Positions 1 through 10,862 of a stretch of DNA of 64,000 nt are shown here, one piece after another. Source of the stretch: Cohnella sp. CFH 77786. Its GTDB lineage: Bacteria > Bacillota > Bacilli > Paenibacillales > Paenibacillaceae. Below the pieces are notes generated by a model, which saw only the letters and a program-made list of their open reading frames with translations, did no database searches and was not told where the DNA came from. Within the stretch, counting starts at the first letter, position 1, and each line of letters starts with the position of its first letter. The stretch is taken from assembly GCF_019400745.1 (NCBI RefSeq), contig NZ_WJIB01000003.1:310001-374000 (forward strand), read 5' to 3'. Made by a program: the position numbers and the translations under genes.

Positions 1-1029
1 CGGTTCGGCCGGACCGGGCTGCATGCCGGTTTTTACCATACGGGGTTGTGGCAAACGTGGAGTCCGGACGGCGGGTGCGTCTATTATCAGAGCGGAACGC
101 TTCGGAGGCCCCTTATCGTCAGGCGGAGGCTAAGCACCGGCGAGGAAAGCATAATGGAAGGGGATATGGAGGGGGCCCCGCCGTTCGGGGAACCGATCCT
201 GTCCGGCTTGATGGGCATGCTGTACGCGGCGGGTTACGGGAACGGCCTCTATTGTCCGGAGGCGGCGCCCGTCCCGTTCCGGCGGCGCGAGGCTCACGGG
301 TTGTTCCGATTCGAATTCGGATCGGAGTCCGGTCCGCCGGCGCTGAGCGTCGCCGATCTTCTCGCGCGCCATCCCGAGCGGGAGCGTCTGGTGCAAAGCG
401 AACGGGAATTGAAACGCCGGCTGGGGGAAGAGGAAGGATTGACCCTGATGGCCTATTGCGTCCGCTGGAATCGGAGCGGGAGCCGGATGTTGTTCTATTT
501 CGGCAACCATTGCGTCGATCCGGGCCGGGGAGAGCCGAGGCTGGCCTATGTCTGGACCGCCGACCGGGAGCTGCGGGAGCTTCATCTGGCCTTGGATTTG
601 AGCTATGGAAAGCCGGGGCTTCACTGGTCGTGGCATCCGGACGGCGAGCATCTGATCGGCTACGGCCCCGATCCGGAACAGCCGGAGCGCCTGTGCCTGG
701 CCCAAGTCCGTTATGACGGCAGCGGATACCGCAAGATCAGCAAGCACGGGAGCGGCGGGCACCCGAGCATTTGCCCTGCCAACCACGACCTGCTCGTGAC
801 CGATACGTACGGAAATCCGGGAGTCGTGCAGTTCATCGACGTCCGGAGCGACAGCGAGATCCGGAGCTTCGTCTTGCCCCGCGTTTACGGCGGTACGCCG
901 CCGGCAGGCCGGAACCGGTTCCTCGTCGACCATCACCCCGCCTTCTCGGCGGACGGCCGGAAGGTTCTGGTCAATACGCTGCCGGGACCGCTTGCCGTGG
1001 TGAACGAAATCGACGTTGCCGCGATCTGA
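1..1029 (+). CDS. Propeller-like (TolB/WD40-like) protein, 5' partial
   Basis: The reading frame is open from base 1, so the true start lies upstream of the window; the first in-frame start-like codon is TTG at 46, with no convincing ribosome site. The visible 342 codons carry repeated short motifs of the kind WSPDG, WHPDG and FSADGRKV, each typical of one blade of a TolB-like or oligogalacturonate-lyase-like beta-propeller. No signal peptide can be judged because the N-terminus is missing. The role may be binding or processing of a carbohydrate, but this is only inference from the fold. A 150-bp gap separates it from the next gene, so they are probably not co-transcribed. Confidence 0.6.
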   Translation, partial: RFGRTGLHAGFYHTGLWQTWSPDGGCVYYQSGTLRRPLIVRRRLSTGEESIMEGDMEGAPPFGEPILSGLMGMLYAAGYGNGLYCPEAAPVPFRRREAHGLFRFEFGSESGPPALSVADLLARHPERERLVQSERELKRRLGEEEGLTLMAYCVRWNRSGSRMLFYFGNHCVDPGRGEPRLAYVWTADRELRELHLALDLSYGKPGLHWSWHPDGEHLIGYGPDPEQPERLCLAQVRYDGSGYRKISKHGSGGHPSICPANHDLLVTDTYGNPGVVQFIDVRSDSEIRSFVLPRVYGGTPPAGRNRFLVDHHPAFSADGRKVLVNTLPGPLAVVNEIDVAAI

Positions 1030-1179
1030 CTCGCGACGCCGGAGCAGGAGAACCTGCTTCGGCGTTTCCTTTTCCCGGGAGTTTACTCAAACCTTCATTT
1101 CTTCTGACATTGAGGTAACGATGAACCTCTATTCTTGTAAGTGTCTATCGATCCCGAGAATAGAGAGGAAGATTCACAG

Positions 1180-3336
1180 ATGAAATGGAAGACATGGCCC
1201 AAGAAGGCCTTGCTGCCCGCGCTTGGACTGGCCGTTCTGACCGCCGGCATTCCGGCGGCCGTATACGCCAAGAATGCGAATGCCCATCCGCAGACTCCAT
1301 CCGGCGCCGCCGTCAAATCCGTCGAATTCGTCGGCATGCCGGCGCCTGCGACGGCCAGCGACATGGCCCGGCTGTATACGACCGCGTCGGTGAAAGTGAC
1401 TTATGCCGACGGTTCGTCGAAATCCTTCCCTCTTGCTTATAAGAAGCTGTTCAAATCCACCGACAAGATCGGCGGAACGATCGCCGGCGTCGCGGTGGAC
1501 GCCAAAGGCAATCCGATCATGGACACGACGAATCCGAGCCAACCGGTTCCTTACGTTTCGGAAGATCCGGACTCCAACAGCCTGTTCTCCGTACCGGGCA
1601 TGAAGCCGACCTCCAAGGGCGGCAACGCGTTGTCGCTCGTCACGCACTACGAATACATCAACCGCGCTTACGGCGTCGTTCCCGCCAGCATGAGCCTGAC
1701 GACGATCGACCAGAACAAGGCGACGGGCGAGCTCACGCCGGTTACGCTCAAGAAAATCGATTTCTCCGGCGTCGACGGCTTGTGGATTCCTTGCAACGGC
1801 TCTCTGACGCCGTGGAACACCCACCTCGGAAGCGAAGAGTACGACGCGGACGCCCGCGCGTATGAAGCGGATCCGACGAAAACGTACGTCGGTTCGTTCG
1901 TGAAAAACTATTATAACGACTCCACCAAGAAGGGCAATCCTTACGCTTACAACTATCTGGTAGAAGTCGCGGTGAAAGCCGACAATTCGACCGCCGTAAC
2001 GAAACACTACAGCATGGGACGTTTCTCCCATGAGCTCGGCAAGGTCGCTCCGGACAGCCGCACCGTCCTGTTCGGCGACGACGGCGGCAATACGATGCTC
2101 TTCCTGTACGTAGCCGACAAGGCGAAGGACCTGTCCGCCGGCACGCTGTACGCGGCCAAGTGGATCCAGAAGAGCGCCGAAAACGGCGGTTCCGCAGACC
2201 TGCAATGGATCAAGCTGGGTCACGCTTCCGACAAGGAAGTGAAAGCCTATATCGACCAGGGCATCCAATTCAGCGATATCTTCGAAGCTTCCGATAAAGC
2301 GGCGGACGGCTTTACGGCTATCAAAACCTATCCTTCCGGCAAAGTGGAGTACCTGAAAGTGAAGCCGGGCATGGAGAAGGCGGCCGCGTTCCTGGAATCC
2401 CGCCGTTACGGCGCCATCCTCGGAGCGACTTCCGAATTCAACAAGATGGAAGGCGTTACCGTCAACGCGAAAGACAATAAAGCCTACATCGCGATGTCCT
2501 ATGTCGAGAAAGCGATGGAGAAGGATACCAAAGGCGCCGACCCGGCCGACGACATTCAAGTCAACAAAATCTCCTCCGGCGTGACCTATGAGCTGACCTT
2601 AACCGGCAAGCAAAAAGACAGCAAAGGCGCCGCGATCGACAGCGCATACGTGCCTTCGTTCATGCAAGGCCTCGTCGTCGGGGAAGATCTGGCCGCTTCG
2701 GACGCGCTGGGCAACAAAGCCAATCCGGACAAGGTGGCGAACCCGGACAACCTCAGCTTCTCGGAAGACCTTCGCACCCTGTTCATCGGCGAAGACAGCG
2801 GCATGCACGTGAACAACTTCGTGTGGGCCTACAACGTGGATACGAAGAAGCTTTCCCGCATCCTGTCTACTCCGGCCGGAGCGGAAGCGACCGGACTCGC
2901 GGCGGTCGACAACCTGAACGGCTTCAGCTACGTCATGTCCAACATCCAGCATCCGGGCGATGAAATGATCGTCGCGGACAGCTTGAAGGCCGACGTTGAG
3001 AAATATATCAATCAGAACTTCGACAACAAGGCTTCCGGCGTGGTCGGTTATATCTCGGGATTGCCGTCGAAACAGCAAATGCTGGCCGCCAAAGCGGATG
3101 ACGCCAAACTCGCTGCGCTTCGCGCAACAGCTGAAGCAGCCGGCGCCTCGATTGTCCTGACGAAAGGCAGCAAAGATATCGTAGTCGTCAAAGGCTCGCA
3201 TAAGCTGGTCGTCCGCGTCGGCGTCAAAACGGCGACCGTGGACGGCGAAACCGTGTCGCTCCCTGCGGCGCCCGTGAGCAAACAAGGCCGGGTTTGGGTT
3301 CCGTCCGGCGTCCTGAACGATTTCCTCCAACTGTAG
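1180..3336 (+). CDS. PhoX-type (DUF839) secreted phosphatase with C-terminal stalk-like segment
   Basis: The 718-residue product starts at ATG 1180 behind GAGAGGAAG at 1163-1171; an upstream in-frame GTG at 1141 has no ribosome site. A signal peptide is evident (MKWKTWPKKALLP, hydrophobic stretch, then VYAKNANA). The body matches the PhoX/DUF839 family: the LYTTASVKVTYADGS opening, CNGSLTPWNTHLGSEEY, GRFSHELGKVAPDSRTVLFGDDGG, and the repeated GEDSGMHVNNFVWAYNV blade. PhoX enzymes are calcium- and iron-dependent alkaline phosphatases that release phosphate from organic esters outside the cell. The last 60 residues (VVVKGSHKLVVRVGVKTATVDGETV to VWVPSGVL) look like half of a copper-amine-oxidase-N stalk domain, which is not part of the core PhoX fold. 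I see no clear Pho box upstream. Confidence 0.8.
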   Translation: MKWKTWPKKALLPALGLAVLTAGIPAAVYAKNANAHPQTPSGAAVKSVEFVGMPAPATASDMARLYTTASVKVTYADGSSKSFPLAYKKLFKSTDKIGGTIAGVAVDAKGNPIMDTTNPSQPVPYVSEDPDSNSLFSVPGMKPTSKGGNALSLVTHYEYINRAYGVVPASMSLTTIDQNKATGELTPVTLKKIDFSGVDGLWIPCNGSLTPWNTHLGSEEYDADARAYEADPTKTYVGSFVKNYYNDSTKKGNPYAYNYLVEVAVKADNSTAVTKHYSMGRFSHELGKVAPDSRTVLFGDDGGNTMLFLYVADKAKDLSAGTLYAAKWIQKSAENGGSADLQWIKLGHASDKEVKAYIDQGIQFSDIFEASDKAADGFTAIKTYPSGKVEYLKVKPGMEKAAAFLESRRYGAILGATSEFNKMEGVTVNAKDNKAYIAMSYVEKAMEKDTKGADPADDIQVNKISSGVTYELTLTGKQKDSKGAAIDSAYVPSFMQGLVVGEDLAASDALGNKANPDKVANPDNLSFSEDLRTLFIGEDSGMHVNNFVWAYNVDTKKLSRILSTPAGAEATGLAAVDNLNGFSYVMSNIQHPGDEMIVADSLKADVEKYINQNFDNKASGVVGYISGLPSKQQMLAAKADDAKLAALRATAEAAGASIVLTKGSKDIVVVKGSHKLVVRVGVKTATVDGETVSLPAAPVSKQGRVWVPSGVLNDFLQL

Positions 3337-3363
3337 TTCATATCGGGAAGTCTGATTGGCCCC

Positions 3364-3394
3364 GAAGCCGCCGGGATCCCCACCCGGCGGCTTC
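3364..3394 (+). terminator. Perfect 12-bp stem-loop between phosphatase and oxidase genes
   Basis: GAAGCCGCCGGG (3364-3375) pairs perfectly with CCCGGCGGCTTC (3383-3394) around a 7-base loop. There is no T-run after it, so it may act as an attenuator, a weak terminator or an mRNA-end stabiliser. Confidence 0.5.
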
Positions 3395-3421
3395 CCCATT
3401 CCATGCGGAAGGTGAAACGCG

Positions 3422-4783
3422 ATGAAGAAAAAAATGACGATATGGACGTTTATGCTGCTCATGGCAGCCTCGCTGTATATTCTGGGCGGTTTACGGCCGG
3501 ACGTATCGGCCCACGAGGGTTCGCACGAAGCGGAGGAAGGCGAAGCGGGAGAAGGCGGAGGAATCGCCGCATACCTGGACGGCCGACTGCTTCCGACGCC
3601 GGGATCGCTGAGCAGCGATCTCGCGGAGCTCCGCATCTCCCCGCAGGACGTGGCCGATGCCCTGGATCTCCCGTATCGTTGGGACATGGGCACGCGTACC
3701 GTCTATATCGACGAGAAGCCGCTGCCGGCCGAAGCCGACCCGGTGAAAATCGGGGCGAACGTCATGGCGGTGGCAGAGCCGCTGGCCAAGTCTCTTGGTC
3801 TGAATTACCGTTACGACGATGCCGGCCACATGGTCATGCTCGGCACGCCGAAAGCGGAGAAGCTGTTCCAGGAGCAGGAAGCGAAAGTGCGCGACGTTTT
3901 CGAGGGCAGAGGATTGACCCCGACGGTGGATGCCGACGGTACGAAGACGTTCACGCTGACCGCCGAAATGTCGGATTGGGCTCCGGTCAAAGGCGTGCTG
4001 ACGACCGCATGGACCTACAACGGCCAAGTGGCCGGCCCGACGATCCGCGTGACGGAAGGAGACAAGGTCCGCATCAAGTTCGTGAACAAGCTGCCGGAGC
4101 CTTCCACCATCCATTGGCACGGCTTTCATCTTCCGAACGCGATGGACGGAGTGCCGGGCATTACCCAGCAAGCGGTGGAGCCCGGCAAGGAATTCGTCTA
4201 CGAATTCACGGCCAGCCATCCGGGAACCTTCATGTACCATTCCCATTACGACGACATGAAGCAGATCGTGGGAGGATTGTACGGCGCCTTCATTATCGAC
4301 CCGGCGGCAAAGCCGGTTCCCGTGCCGGCAACGGGCGAGTTGAGCGACGGGATGGCGTTCGACCGCGACTACACGATGGTACTCTCTCGCATGAACGTGA
4401 ATGCGGGGTTGGACGACGAACCGGACTATTTCACGATCAACGGCAGAAGCTATCCCGACACGCCTCCGATCGAGCTCAAGAAGGGTCAGACGGCGCGGGT
4501 CAGGCTGATCAACATCGATCCGGTGGAGGTTCACACGATGCATCTGCACGGCATGGATTTCCAGGTCATCGCCCGTAACGGCCATGCCGTGAAGACGCCG
4601 GAGACGATGAACACCGTCCTGCTCGGACCGGGGGAGACCGTCGATCTCGCGTTCCGCGCCGATGCGCCGGGGGACTGGATGTTCCACTGCCATATCCTCG
4701 ACCATACGATGAACGGCGGGGAGCATGCCCGCATGGGAGCCGAAATGGGGGGGCTGATCACTCTGGTGAAGGTCGCCTCTTAA
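3422..4783 (+). CDS. Two-domain multicopper oxidase with N-terminal stalk domain
   Basis: The 453-residue protein starts at ATG 3422 behind GGAAGGTGAAA. An N-terminal hydrophobic signal segment ends near VSAHEGSHEAEEGEAGE, a His/Glu-rich stretch that could bind metal. Residues about 45-150 form a copper-amine-oxidase-N-like stalk domain (AYLDGRLLPTPG, VYIDEKPLPAEA). Two cupredoxin domains follow with all four copper motifs: HWHGFH (H231, H233), HSH (H273, H275), HTMHLHG (H371, H374, H376) and HCHILDH (H422, C423, H424, H428), with a downstream Met as axial ligand. The oxidase part is only about 300 residues, fitting two-domain laccases, which work as trimers, rather than three-domain CotA. 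The substrate is unknown; phenol or metal oxidation outside the membrane is likely from the family. Confidence 0.85.
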   Translation: MKKKMTIWTFMLLMAASLYILGGLRPDVSAHEGSHEAEEGEAGEGGGIAAYLDGRLLPTPGSLSSDLAELRISPQDVADALDLPYRWDMGTRTVYIDEKPLPAEADPVKIGANVMAVAEPLAKSLGLNYRYDDAGHMVMLGTPKAEKLFQEQEAKVRDVFEGRGLTPTVDADGTKTFTLTAEMSDWAPVKGVLTTAWTYNGQVAGPTIRVTEGDKVRIKFVNKLPEPSTIHWHGFHLPNAMDGVPGITQQAVEPGKEFVYEFTASHPGTFMYHSHYDDMKQIVGGLYGAFIIDPAAKPVPVPATGELSDGMAFDRDYTMVLSRMNVNAGLDDEPDYFTINGRSYPDTPPIELKKGQTARVRLINIDPVEVHTMHLHGMDFQVIARNGHAVKTPETMNTVLLGPGETVDLAFRADAPGDWMFHCHILDHTMNGGEHARMGAEMGGLITLVKVAS

Positions 4784-4877
4784 TAAAGTCCTTCTGCAAG
4801 ATGCAACGCTGGCACCAAGACATTCGTCTATCCTTGTGGTTTAATGGATAAAAAACAGGAAAAGACGGAGGAATGGC

Positions 4878-5966
4878 ATGCCAGCTCAAACCAGGTTATC
4901 CCGGTCCCTCAGGCTTCCGCTCGCGCTACTGGCATCCGGCCTGCTTGCCGCGACGGCAGCGTGCTCCGGAGGGGCGAAGCCCCCCGTCGCGACCGAAGCC
5001 ACGGCGACTCCCGTCCCGACGGTCTCCGCTTCCGCGTCGCCGAGCGCAACCCCGGACGTCCCGGTCCCGGGTTTCACGGCACCGCTCACCGGACTGCCGG
5101 TCGACCATGAAGTGACGAACCGTCCGTTCGCCGTCATGATCAACAACCTGGCGCCGGCTCGGCCCCAATCCGGATTGACGCAGGCCGACACGGTGTGGGA
5201 GCTGCTCGCGGAAGGCGGCATCACGCGGCTCGTGGGCATTTTCCAAAGCAAGGAGTTCGCCGATCCGATCGGACCGGTGCGCAGCATTCGTCCTTATTTC
5301 ATAGAGGTCGGGGAGTTCTACAGCGGCGTTCTCGTCCATGCGGGAGCGAGCAACGACGCGTTCGCCATCCTCCAGGGCGAGCATAAGGAGGACCTGGACG
5401 AGATCACGAACGCGGGCGCCTTCTTCTGGCGGGACAAGTCGCGCAAAGCGCCGCATAATCTGTATACGAACCTGGAGAAGCTGCGCGCGGGCGCGGCTCA
5501 CCGTAAATACGCGGATACCGCGACCGTGCCGGCGCTGTCCTTCAACAGCTTCCCCGACTTGACGGGCGCGGCGCCGGCGTCCGAAGTAAGCATCCGGTTC
5601 GAGCTCAAAAATTACAAGGTATCGTATACGTACGACAGCGCGAAAGGCGTGTACGCCCGGTTCATCAACGGCAAGCCGCACGTGGACAAGAATAACGACG
5701 AACAGTTGACCGCGGCGAATCTGGTCGTGCTGGCCGCCTCCACCAAAGCTTACGACGACTACGGAAGGCTGGAAGTCGATCTGAAGAGCGGCGGGGAAGC
5801 GGTGCTGTTCCAGCAGGGCAAGGCGATCGCCTGCCAGTGGCAGAGGGACGGCAATATGATCCGGATCGTCAAAGACGGCAAGGAGCTTCCCTTCCTGCCC
5901 GGCGTCACGTATTACCACGTCGTGCCGAAATCGCAGTCGCTGTCTTCGCATGTCACGTATCAATAA
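4878..5966 (+). CDS. DUF3048 (YerB-like) lipoprotein
   Basis: The 362-residue product starts at ATG 4878, preceded by GACGGAGG; an ATG at 4873 is in another frame. The N-terminus is a signal peptide ending at a lipobox-like AATAAC, so the protein is probably a membrane-anchored lipoprotein. A Ser/Thr/Pro/Ala-rich linker follows (ATPVPTVSASASPSATPDV), then the DUF3048 domain seen in Bacillus YerB (LTGLPVDHEVTNRPFAVMIN, ARPQSGLTQADTVWELLAEG, PIGPVRSIRPYF, VHAGASNDAF). The biochemical role of this family is not established. A hairpin terminator at 5991 follows. A YerC-like gene also lies in this window, but 31 kb away, so the yerB-yerC neighbourhood known in Bacillus is not kept here. Confidence 0.85.
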   Translation: MPAQTRLSRSLRLPLALLASGLLAATAACSGGAKPPVATEATATPVPTVSASASPSATPDVPVPGFTAPLTGLPVDHEVTNRPFAVMINNLAPARPQSGLTQADTVWELLAEGGITRLVGIFQSKEFADPIGPVRSIRPYFIEVGEFYSGVLVHAGASNDAFAILQGEHKEDLDEITNAGAFFWRDKSRKAPHNLYTNLEKLRAGAAHRKYADTATVPALSFNSFPDLTGAAPASEVSIRFELKNYKVSYTYDSAKGVYARFINGKPHVDKNNDEQLTAANLVVLAASTKAYDDYGRLEVDLKSGGEAVLFQQGKAIACQWQRDGNMIRIVKDGKELPFLPGVTYYHVVPKSQSLSSHVTYQ

Positions 5967-5990
5967 GCGTACGTTTGATTTTCACTAAGA

Positions 5991-6030
5991 AAAGCGGGAA
6001 TTCGCATTTATCGCGAACTCCCGCTTTTTA
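5991..6030 (+). terminator. Rho-independent terminator after the YerB-like gene
   Basis: AAAGCGGG pairs with CCCGCTTT, and inside it TTCGC pairs with GCGAA around an AT-rich loop; a T-run follows. The symmetric A- and T-flanks mean it can also end transcripts of the converging phytase pseudogene. Confidence 0.8.
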
Positions 6031-6042
6031 ATTTCCGGATCC

Positions 6043-7092
<1,050 letters not shown>

Positions 7093-7203
7093 TTTCCTCT
7101 CTCCTATGATCAAAAATTAGTAGATGGACTGTTCAATTATAGAAAAGGAATATTTTCCCTAATGTCACCTTAATGAAATCGCAAATTCAAGTCATAGGAA
7201 AGC

Positions 7204-7233
7204 AAAGGCGGTCGACACCAGTCGGCCGCCTTT
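7204..7233. other. Long perfect stem-loop in the intergenic region
   Basis: AAAGGCGG-T-CGAC pairs with GTCG-G-CCGCCTTT around ACCA. Only three Ts follow, so it is either a weak terminator or a remnant element; it sits between the phytase pseudogene and the mmg-like operon. Confidence 0.5.
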
Positions 7234-7251
7234 GGTCGCGGCAAGTTTCGG

Positions 7252-7280
7252 TATTAATGAAAAACCGCGAAGCATACGTT
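7252..7280 (+). promoter_or_regulatory. Candidate SigE-like promoter of the mmg-like operon
   Basis: TATTAAT (7252-7258) and CATACGTT (7273-7280) are 14 bp apart and resemble the mother-cell SigE pattern (ATATT-like box, CATACAnT-like box). The Bacillus mmg operon is known to be SigE-dependent, which fits the genes downstream, but the match is partial. Confidence 0.35.
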
Positions 7281-7339
7281 GAGATTATCATCGGTGTGGC
7301 GTTATGGGGAATCACGGGCGCGGAAAGGAGCGTGAACCA

Positions 7340-8197
7340 GTGGTCATCCGTCACGTTCTGGTCGTCGGAGTCGGCCAGATGGGCGCCGGGATCGCCCAAG
7401 TCGCGGCAGAGGCGGGGTTGAAAGTCGTTCTCCATGATCTGAAACCGGAATTCGCGGAAAAAGGCTTAATCTCCATCGGCGGCCATCTTGCCCGCGACGT
7501 GGAGAAGGGACGGAAAAACGCGGAAGAAGCGGACGCGGTGCGAAACCGGATTTCCGCTTCGACGGACTTGGCGGACGCCGCCGGACATGCCGACCTTGTC
7601 ATCGAAGCGGTCGTCGAAAGCCTGGAGGTCAAGGCGAATCTGTTCCGTCGGCTCGATCGCCTCTGCCCCCCGTCCGCCATCCTGGCCACGAATACTTCGT
7701 CCCTGCCGATCACGGAAATCGCGGCTGCGACGATGCGTCCGGACAAAGTCATCGGCATGCATTTCATGAATCCGGTGCCGGTGATGAAGTTGATCGAGGT
7801 GATCCGGGCACTCGCCACCTCCGACGAAACGTTCCGGGCCGCGGAGGATTTGGCGGTCCGAATGGGCAAGGTTCCCGTCTCGGTCCGGGATTTCCCCGGG
7901 TTCGTCTCGAACCGGATTTTGCTTCCGATGATTAACGAGGCCGTCTATTGCGTGTATGAAGGGATCGCCGCGCCGGAAGCGGTCGATGACGTCATGAAGT
8001 TGGGTATGAACCATCCGATGGGCCCGCTCGCCTTGGCGGATTTCATCGGCTTGGACACGTGTCTCTCCATTATGGAAACCTTGCACAACGGATTGGGTGA
8101 TTCGAAATACAGGCCGTGTCCGCTGCTTCGCCAATACGTTAAAGCCGGATGGCTGGGGAAGAAGAGCGGCCGCGGATTTTACGTCTATGACCGTTAA
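7340..8197 (+). CDS. mmgB: 3-hydroxyacyl-CoA (3-hydroxybutyryl-CoA) dehydrogenase, MmgB/Hbd-like
   Basis: GTG 7340 is taken as the start because AAAGGAG (7324-7330) lies 9 bp before it and the protein then begins right at the NAD-binding fold; the longer ATG at 7304 would place the ribosome site inside the gene. The 285-residue length matches the family. The Rossmann motif VVGVGQMGAGIAQVAAEAG is near residue 8, followed by ATNTSSLPITEIA, the catalytic-His segment GMHFMNPVPVMKLIEVI, and the C-terminal DFPGFVSNRILLPMINEAV and NHPMGPLALADFIGLD. The enzyme oxidises 3-hydroxyacyl-CoA to 3-ketoacyl-CoA with NAD. It opens an operon whose final gene is the thiolase that would use its product. Confidence 0.9.
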   Translation: MVIRHVLVVGVGQMGAGIAQVAAEAGLKVVLHDLKPEFAEKGLISIGGHLARDVEKGRKNAEEADAVRNRISASTDLADAAGHADLVIEAVVESLEVKANLFRRLDRLCPPSAILATNTSSLPITEIAAATMRPDKVIGMHFMNPVPVMKLIEVIRALATSDETFRAAEDLAVRMGKVPVSVRDFPGFVSNRILLPMINEAVYCVYEGIAAPEAVDDVMKLGMNHPMGPLALADFIGLDTCLSIMETLHNGLGDSKYRPCPLLRQYVKAGWLGKKSGRGFYVYDR

Positions 8198-8241
8198 CTC
8201 CGTGAAAGCGGGAAAATGATAGGCAAAGGAGCGCGAGGACG

Positions 8242-9390
8242 ATGAACGCGCCTTATCAGCCCGGCCTGGAGAACGTGATCGCCAGCGAGACCGCCATTTC
8301 CTATCTCGATGTGGAGAAGGAACAAATCGTCGTTCGAGGGTATGACCTGATCGAACTGGCGAAACGGAAAACCTATCTGGACGTGACAGGGTTATTGCTG
8401 GACGCTCAGCTGCCAACGACAGGACAGCGTTCCGCGCTGGAAGATCGATTGAAATCCGAATACGGATTGCCCCGGGACATCCTCTGCATCCTGCAAGCGC
8501 TCCCTCCGCATTCGAATATGATGGATGTGCTAAGGACGGGGATTTCCGCTCTCGCCTGCTTCGATGCGGAGCTGGAGGACCGGTCCGCCGAGGCCAACGA
8601 TCGCAAAGCGATCCGTCTGCTCGCCAAAGTGCCGCAGATCGTCGCCTGCGGGTACCGGGCCCTCACGAAACAGCCCTTCGTGCAGCCGCGGACGGATCTC
8701 TCCTACACCGGTAATTTCTTGTACATGATCACCGGCCGGGAGCCTTCGAAGATGGAGGAAACCATTTTCGACCGGTCTCTTGTCGTTTACAGCGAGCATG
8801 AAATGCCGAACTCCACCTTCTCCGCGCGGGTCATCGCCTCCACGTTGTCCGACATATACGGGGCGCTAACCGGAGCCGCGGCATCGCTGAAGGGCACGCT
8901 GCACGGCGGAGCCAACGAAGCGGTGATGAAAATGCTGCTGGAGGCGGGCACGGAAGCGGACATCGAGTCCCTCATATCCGGCAAGCTGGCTCGGAAAGAA
9001 AGAATCATGGGGTTCGGGCACCGCGTTTACATGAAAAAGCCGGATCCCCGCGCCGTTCTCATGAAAAAGGCGCTTGCCGTTCTGGCGGTGGAGAAGGATC
9101 GGACAGAACTGTTCCGCATGTGCGCAGCCGGGGAAGAAGTCATGAAGCGGGAGAAGGGTCTGTTTCCGAATTTGGACTATTACGCCGCGCCGGTTTATTA
9201 TTTGCTCGGCATTCCGATCGATTTGTTCACCCCCGTTTTTCTTGCTGCACGCACGGCCGGCATTTGCGCGCACGTCATGGAACAGCATGAGAGCAACCGG
9301 CTTTTCCGGCCGAGAGTTCTCTATAAGGGACCGCGCGATTTGCATCCGGAACCGGAAGAAACGTCCGGAGAGACGGGGCGAACCGGATGA
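8242..9390 (+). CDS. mmgD: 2-methylcitrate synthase / citrate synthase
   Basis: The 382-residue protein starts at ATG 8242 behind AAAGGAG. It is a citrate-synthase family enzyme with the catalytic segments [13 protein letters not shown] (active-site His), [16 protein letters not shown] (second His) and a late conserved Asp region ([18 protein letters not shown]). The context of methylcitrate dehydratase and methylisocitrate lyase directly downstream shows that the likely reaction is propionyl-CoA plus oxaloacetate to 2-methylcitrate. Its stop overlaps the next start by four bases (ATGA at 9387), indicating translational coupling. The counterpart in Bacillus subtilis is MmgD; PrpC is the name in other bacteria. 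Confidence 0.88.
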   Translation: MNAPYQPGLENVIASETAISYLDVEKEQIVVRGYDLIELAKRKTYLDVTGLLLDAQLPTTGQRSALEDRLKSEYGLPRDILCILQALPPHSNMMDVLRTGISALACFDAELEDRSAEANDRKAIRLLAKVPQIVACGYRALTKQPFVQPRTDLSYTGNFLYMITGREPSKMEETIFDRSLVVYSEHEMPNSTFSARVIASTLSDIYGALTGAAASLKGTLHGGANEAVMKMLLEAGTEADIESLISGKLARKERIMGFGHRVYMKKPDPRAVLMKKALAVLAVEKDRTELFRMCAAGEEVMKREKGLFPNLDYYAAPVYYLLGIPIDLFTPVFLAARTAGICAHVMEQHESNRLFRPRVLYKGPRDLHPEPEETSGETGRTG

Positions 9391-10838
9391 GCGCAATAGA
9401 GGATACCGTTTACGGCCAGGCGGGAAAACCGGATCGGCTGCTGGCCGAAATCGCGGATTACGTGCTGGATTACGCGGTCGAAAGCGAAGAAGCTTACCGG
9501 ATCGCCCACCATGTCCTGCTCGATTCGATCGGGACGGCGGTGCTCGCGCTTCGTTTTCCGGAATGCGCCAAGCTGTTGGGGCCGGTCGTTCCGGGCGCGG
9601 TTCTCCCCGGAGGGGCCCGGGTGCCGGGGACGAGATTCGAGCTGGATCCCGTTCAAGCGGCGTTCAACATCGGCTGCATGATACGCTGGCTCGACTACAA
9701 CGACACCTGGCTTGCCGCGGAATGGGGACATCCGTCGGACAATCTCGGCAGCATTCTGGCCGTCGCGGATTACAAGAGCCGCCAAGCGGCAGCCGAAGGA
9801 GAAGCGCCGTTCACGGTGAAGGACGTGCTGACGGCCGCGGTCAAAGCGCATGAAATCCAGGGCGTGCTGGCGCTCGAGAACAGCTTCAACCGCGTCGGTC
9901 TCGATCACGTCCTTCTGGTTAAAATCGCGTCGACGGCCGTCGCGACGGCCATGCTGGGCGGCAGCCGGGAGCAGGTCGCAAGTGCGTTGTCCAACGCGTG
10001 GCTGGATGGCGGAAGCCTTAGGACGTATCGACACGCTCCGAATACTGGGGAGCGCAAGTCGTGGGCGGCCGGCGATGCGGCCAGCCGGGCGGTGCGCCAT
10101 GCCCTCATGGCGCTCGCCGGAGAGATGGGGTACCGGACCGCGCTCTCGGCGAAAGGCTGGGGTTTTCAGGACGTGCTGTTCCAAGGAAAGGAGATCGTGC
10201 TGGCCCGCCCCCTCGGCACCTATGTGATGGAGAATGTGCTGTTCAAAATCTCGTTCCCGGCCGAATTCCACGGGCAGACGGCGGTCGAGTGCGCGTTCGC
10301 CTTGCACGAAACGGTGAAGCACCGGCTGGACGACATCGACCGGATCACGCTCACGACGCAACGGTCCGCCATCCGGATCATCGATAAAACCGGTCCGCTG
10401 CGCAATCCCGCGGATCGAGACCACTGCTTGCAGTACATGGTGGCCGTCGGTCTGCTGCACGGAACGTTGTCCGCGGAGCATTATGAAGAGGAGACGGCGG
10501 CTGACCCGAGAATCGACGAGCTTCGGAGCAAAATGGAGGTCGTCGAGGATGAGCGTTACAGCGTGGACTATCTTGACCCCGAGAAGCGGTCCATCGCCAA
10601 TGCGGTGCAAATCCGTTTCAAGGATGGGACCGAGACGGACAAGGTCGCGTGCGAATATCCGATCGGCCATCGCAGGCGCCGCGCGGAAGGACTGCCGAAA
10701 GTATGGGAGAAGTACGAGTCGAATCTGCTCGCTCGTTTTCCCCGTGCACGGACGGCGGAGATCATGCGGATTTCGCGGGATTACGACCGCCTCGCGGAGA
10801 TGCCGGTTCATCATTTCATGAAGCTGTTCGTCATTTGA
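9387..10838 (+). CDS. prpD: 2-methylcitrate dehydratase (MmgE/PrpD family)
   Basis: The 483-residue protein starts at ATG 9387, overlapping the synthase stop. Family landmarks are visible: [15 protein letters not shown], the substrate-pocket run [55 protein letters not shown] and [18 protein letters not shown], and it keeps the full usual length. It dehydrates 2-methylcitrate to 2-methylaconitate in the propionate-degrading methylcitrate cycle. Methylaconitate hydration would be done by an aconitase elsewhere in the genome. The acyl-CoA dehydrogenase gene (mmgC) normally found in Bacillus mmg operons is absent here. Confidence 0.9.
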   Translation: MSAIEDTVYGQAGKPDRLLAEIADYVLDYAVESEEAYRIAHHVLLDSIGTAVLALRFPECAKLLGPVVPGAVLPGGARVPGTRFELDPVQAAFNIGCMIRWLDYNDTWLAAEWGHPSDNLGSILAVADYKSRQAAAEGEAPFTVKDVLTAAVKAHEIQGVLALENSFNRVGLDHVLLVKIASTAVATAMLGGSREQVASALSNAWLDGGSLRTYRHAPNTGERKSWAAGDAASRAVRHALMALAGEMGYRTALSAKGWGFQDVLFQGKEIVLARPLGTYVMENVLFKISFPAEFHGQTAVECAFALHETVKHRLDDIDRITLTTQRSAIRIIDKTGPLRNPADRDHCLQYMVAVGLLHGTLSAEHYEEETAADPRIDELRSKMEVVEDERYSVDYLDPEKRSIANAVQIRFKDGTETDKVACEYPIGHRRRRAEGLPKVWEKYESNLLARFPRARTAEIMRISRDYDRLAEMPVHHFMKLFVI

Positions 10839-10862
10839 TTCGAATACGGAGGTCATGACGGC

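Noticed and set aside
1080..1140. Pho box before the PhoX gene
   Set aside because: No convincing TTAACA-type direct repeats with 11-bp phasing.
1174..2559. Long minus-strand frame opposite the PhoX gene
   Set aside because: High-GC shadow with Arg/Val-rich composition and no ribosome site; the plus-strand frame has clear family motifs.
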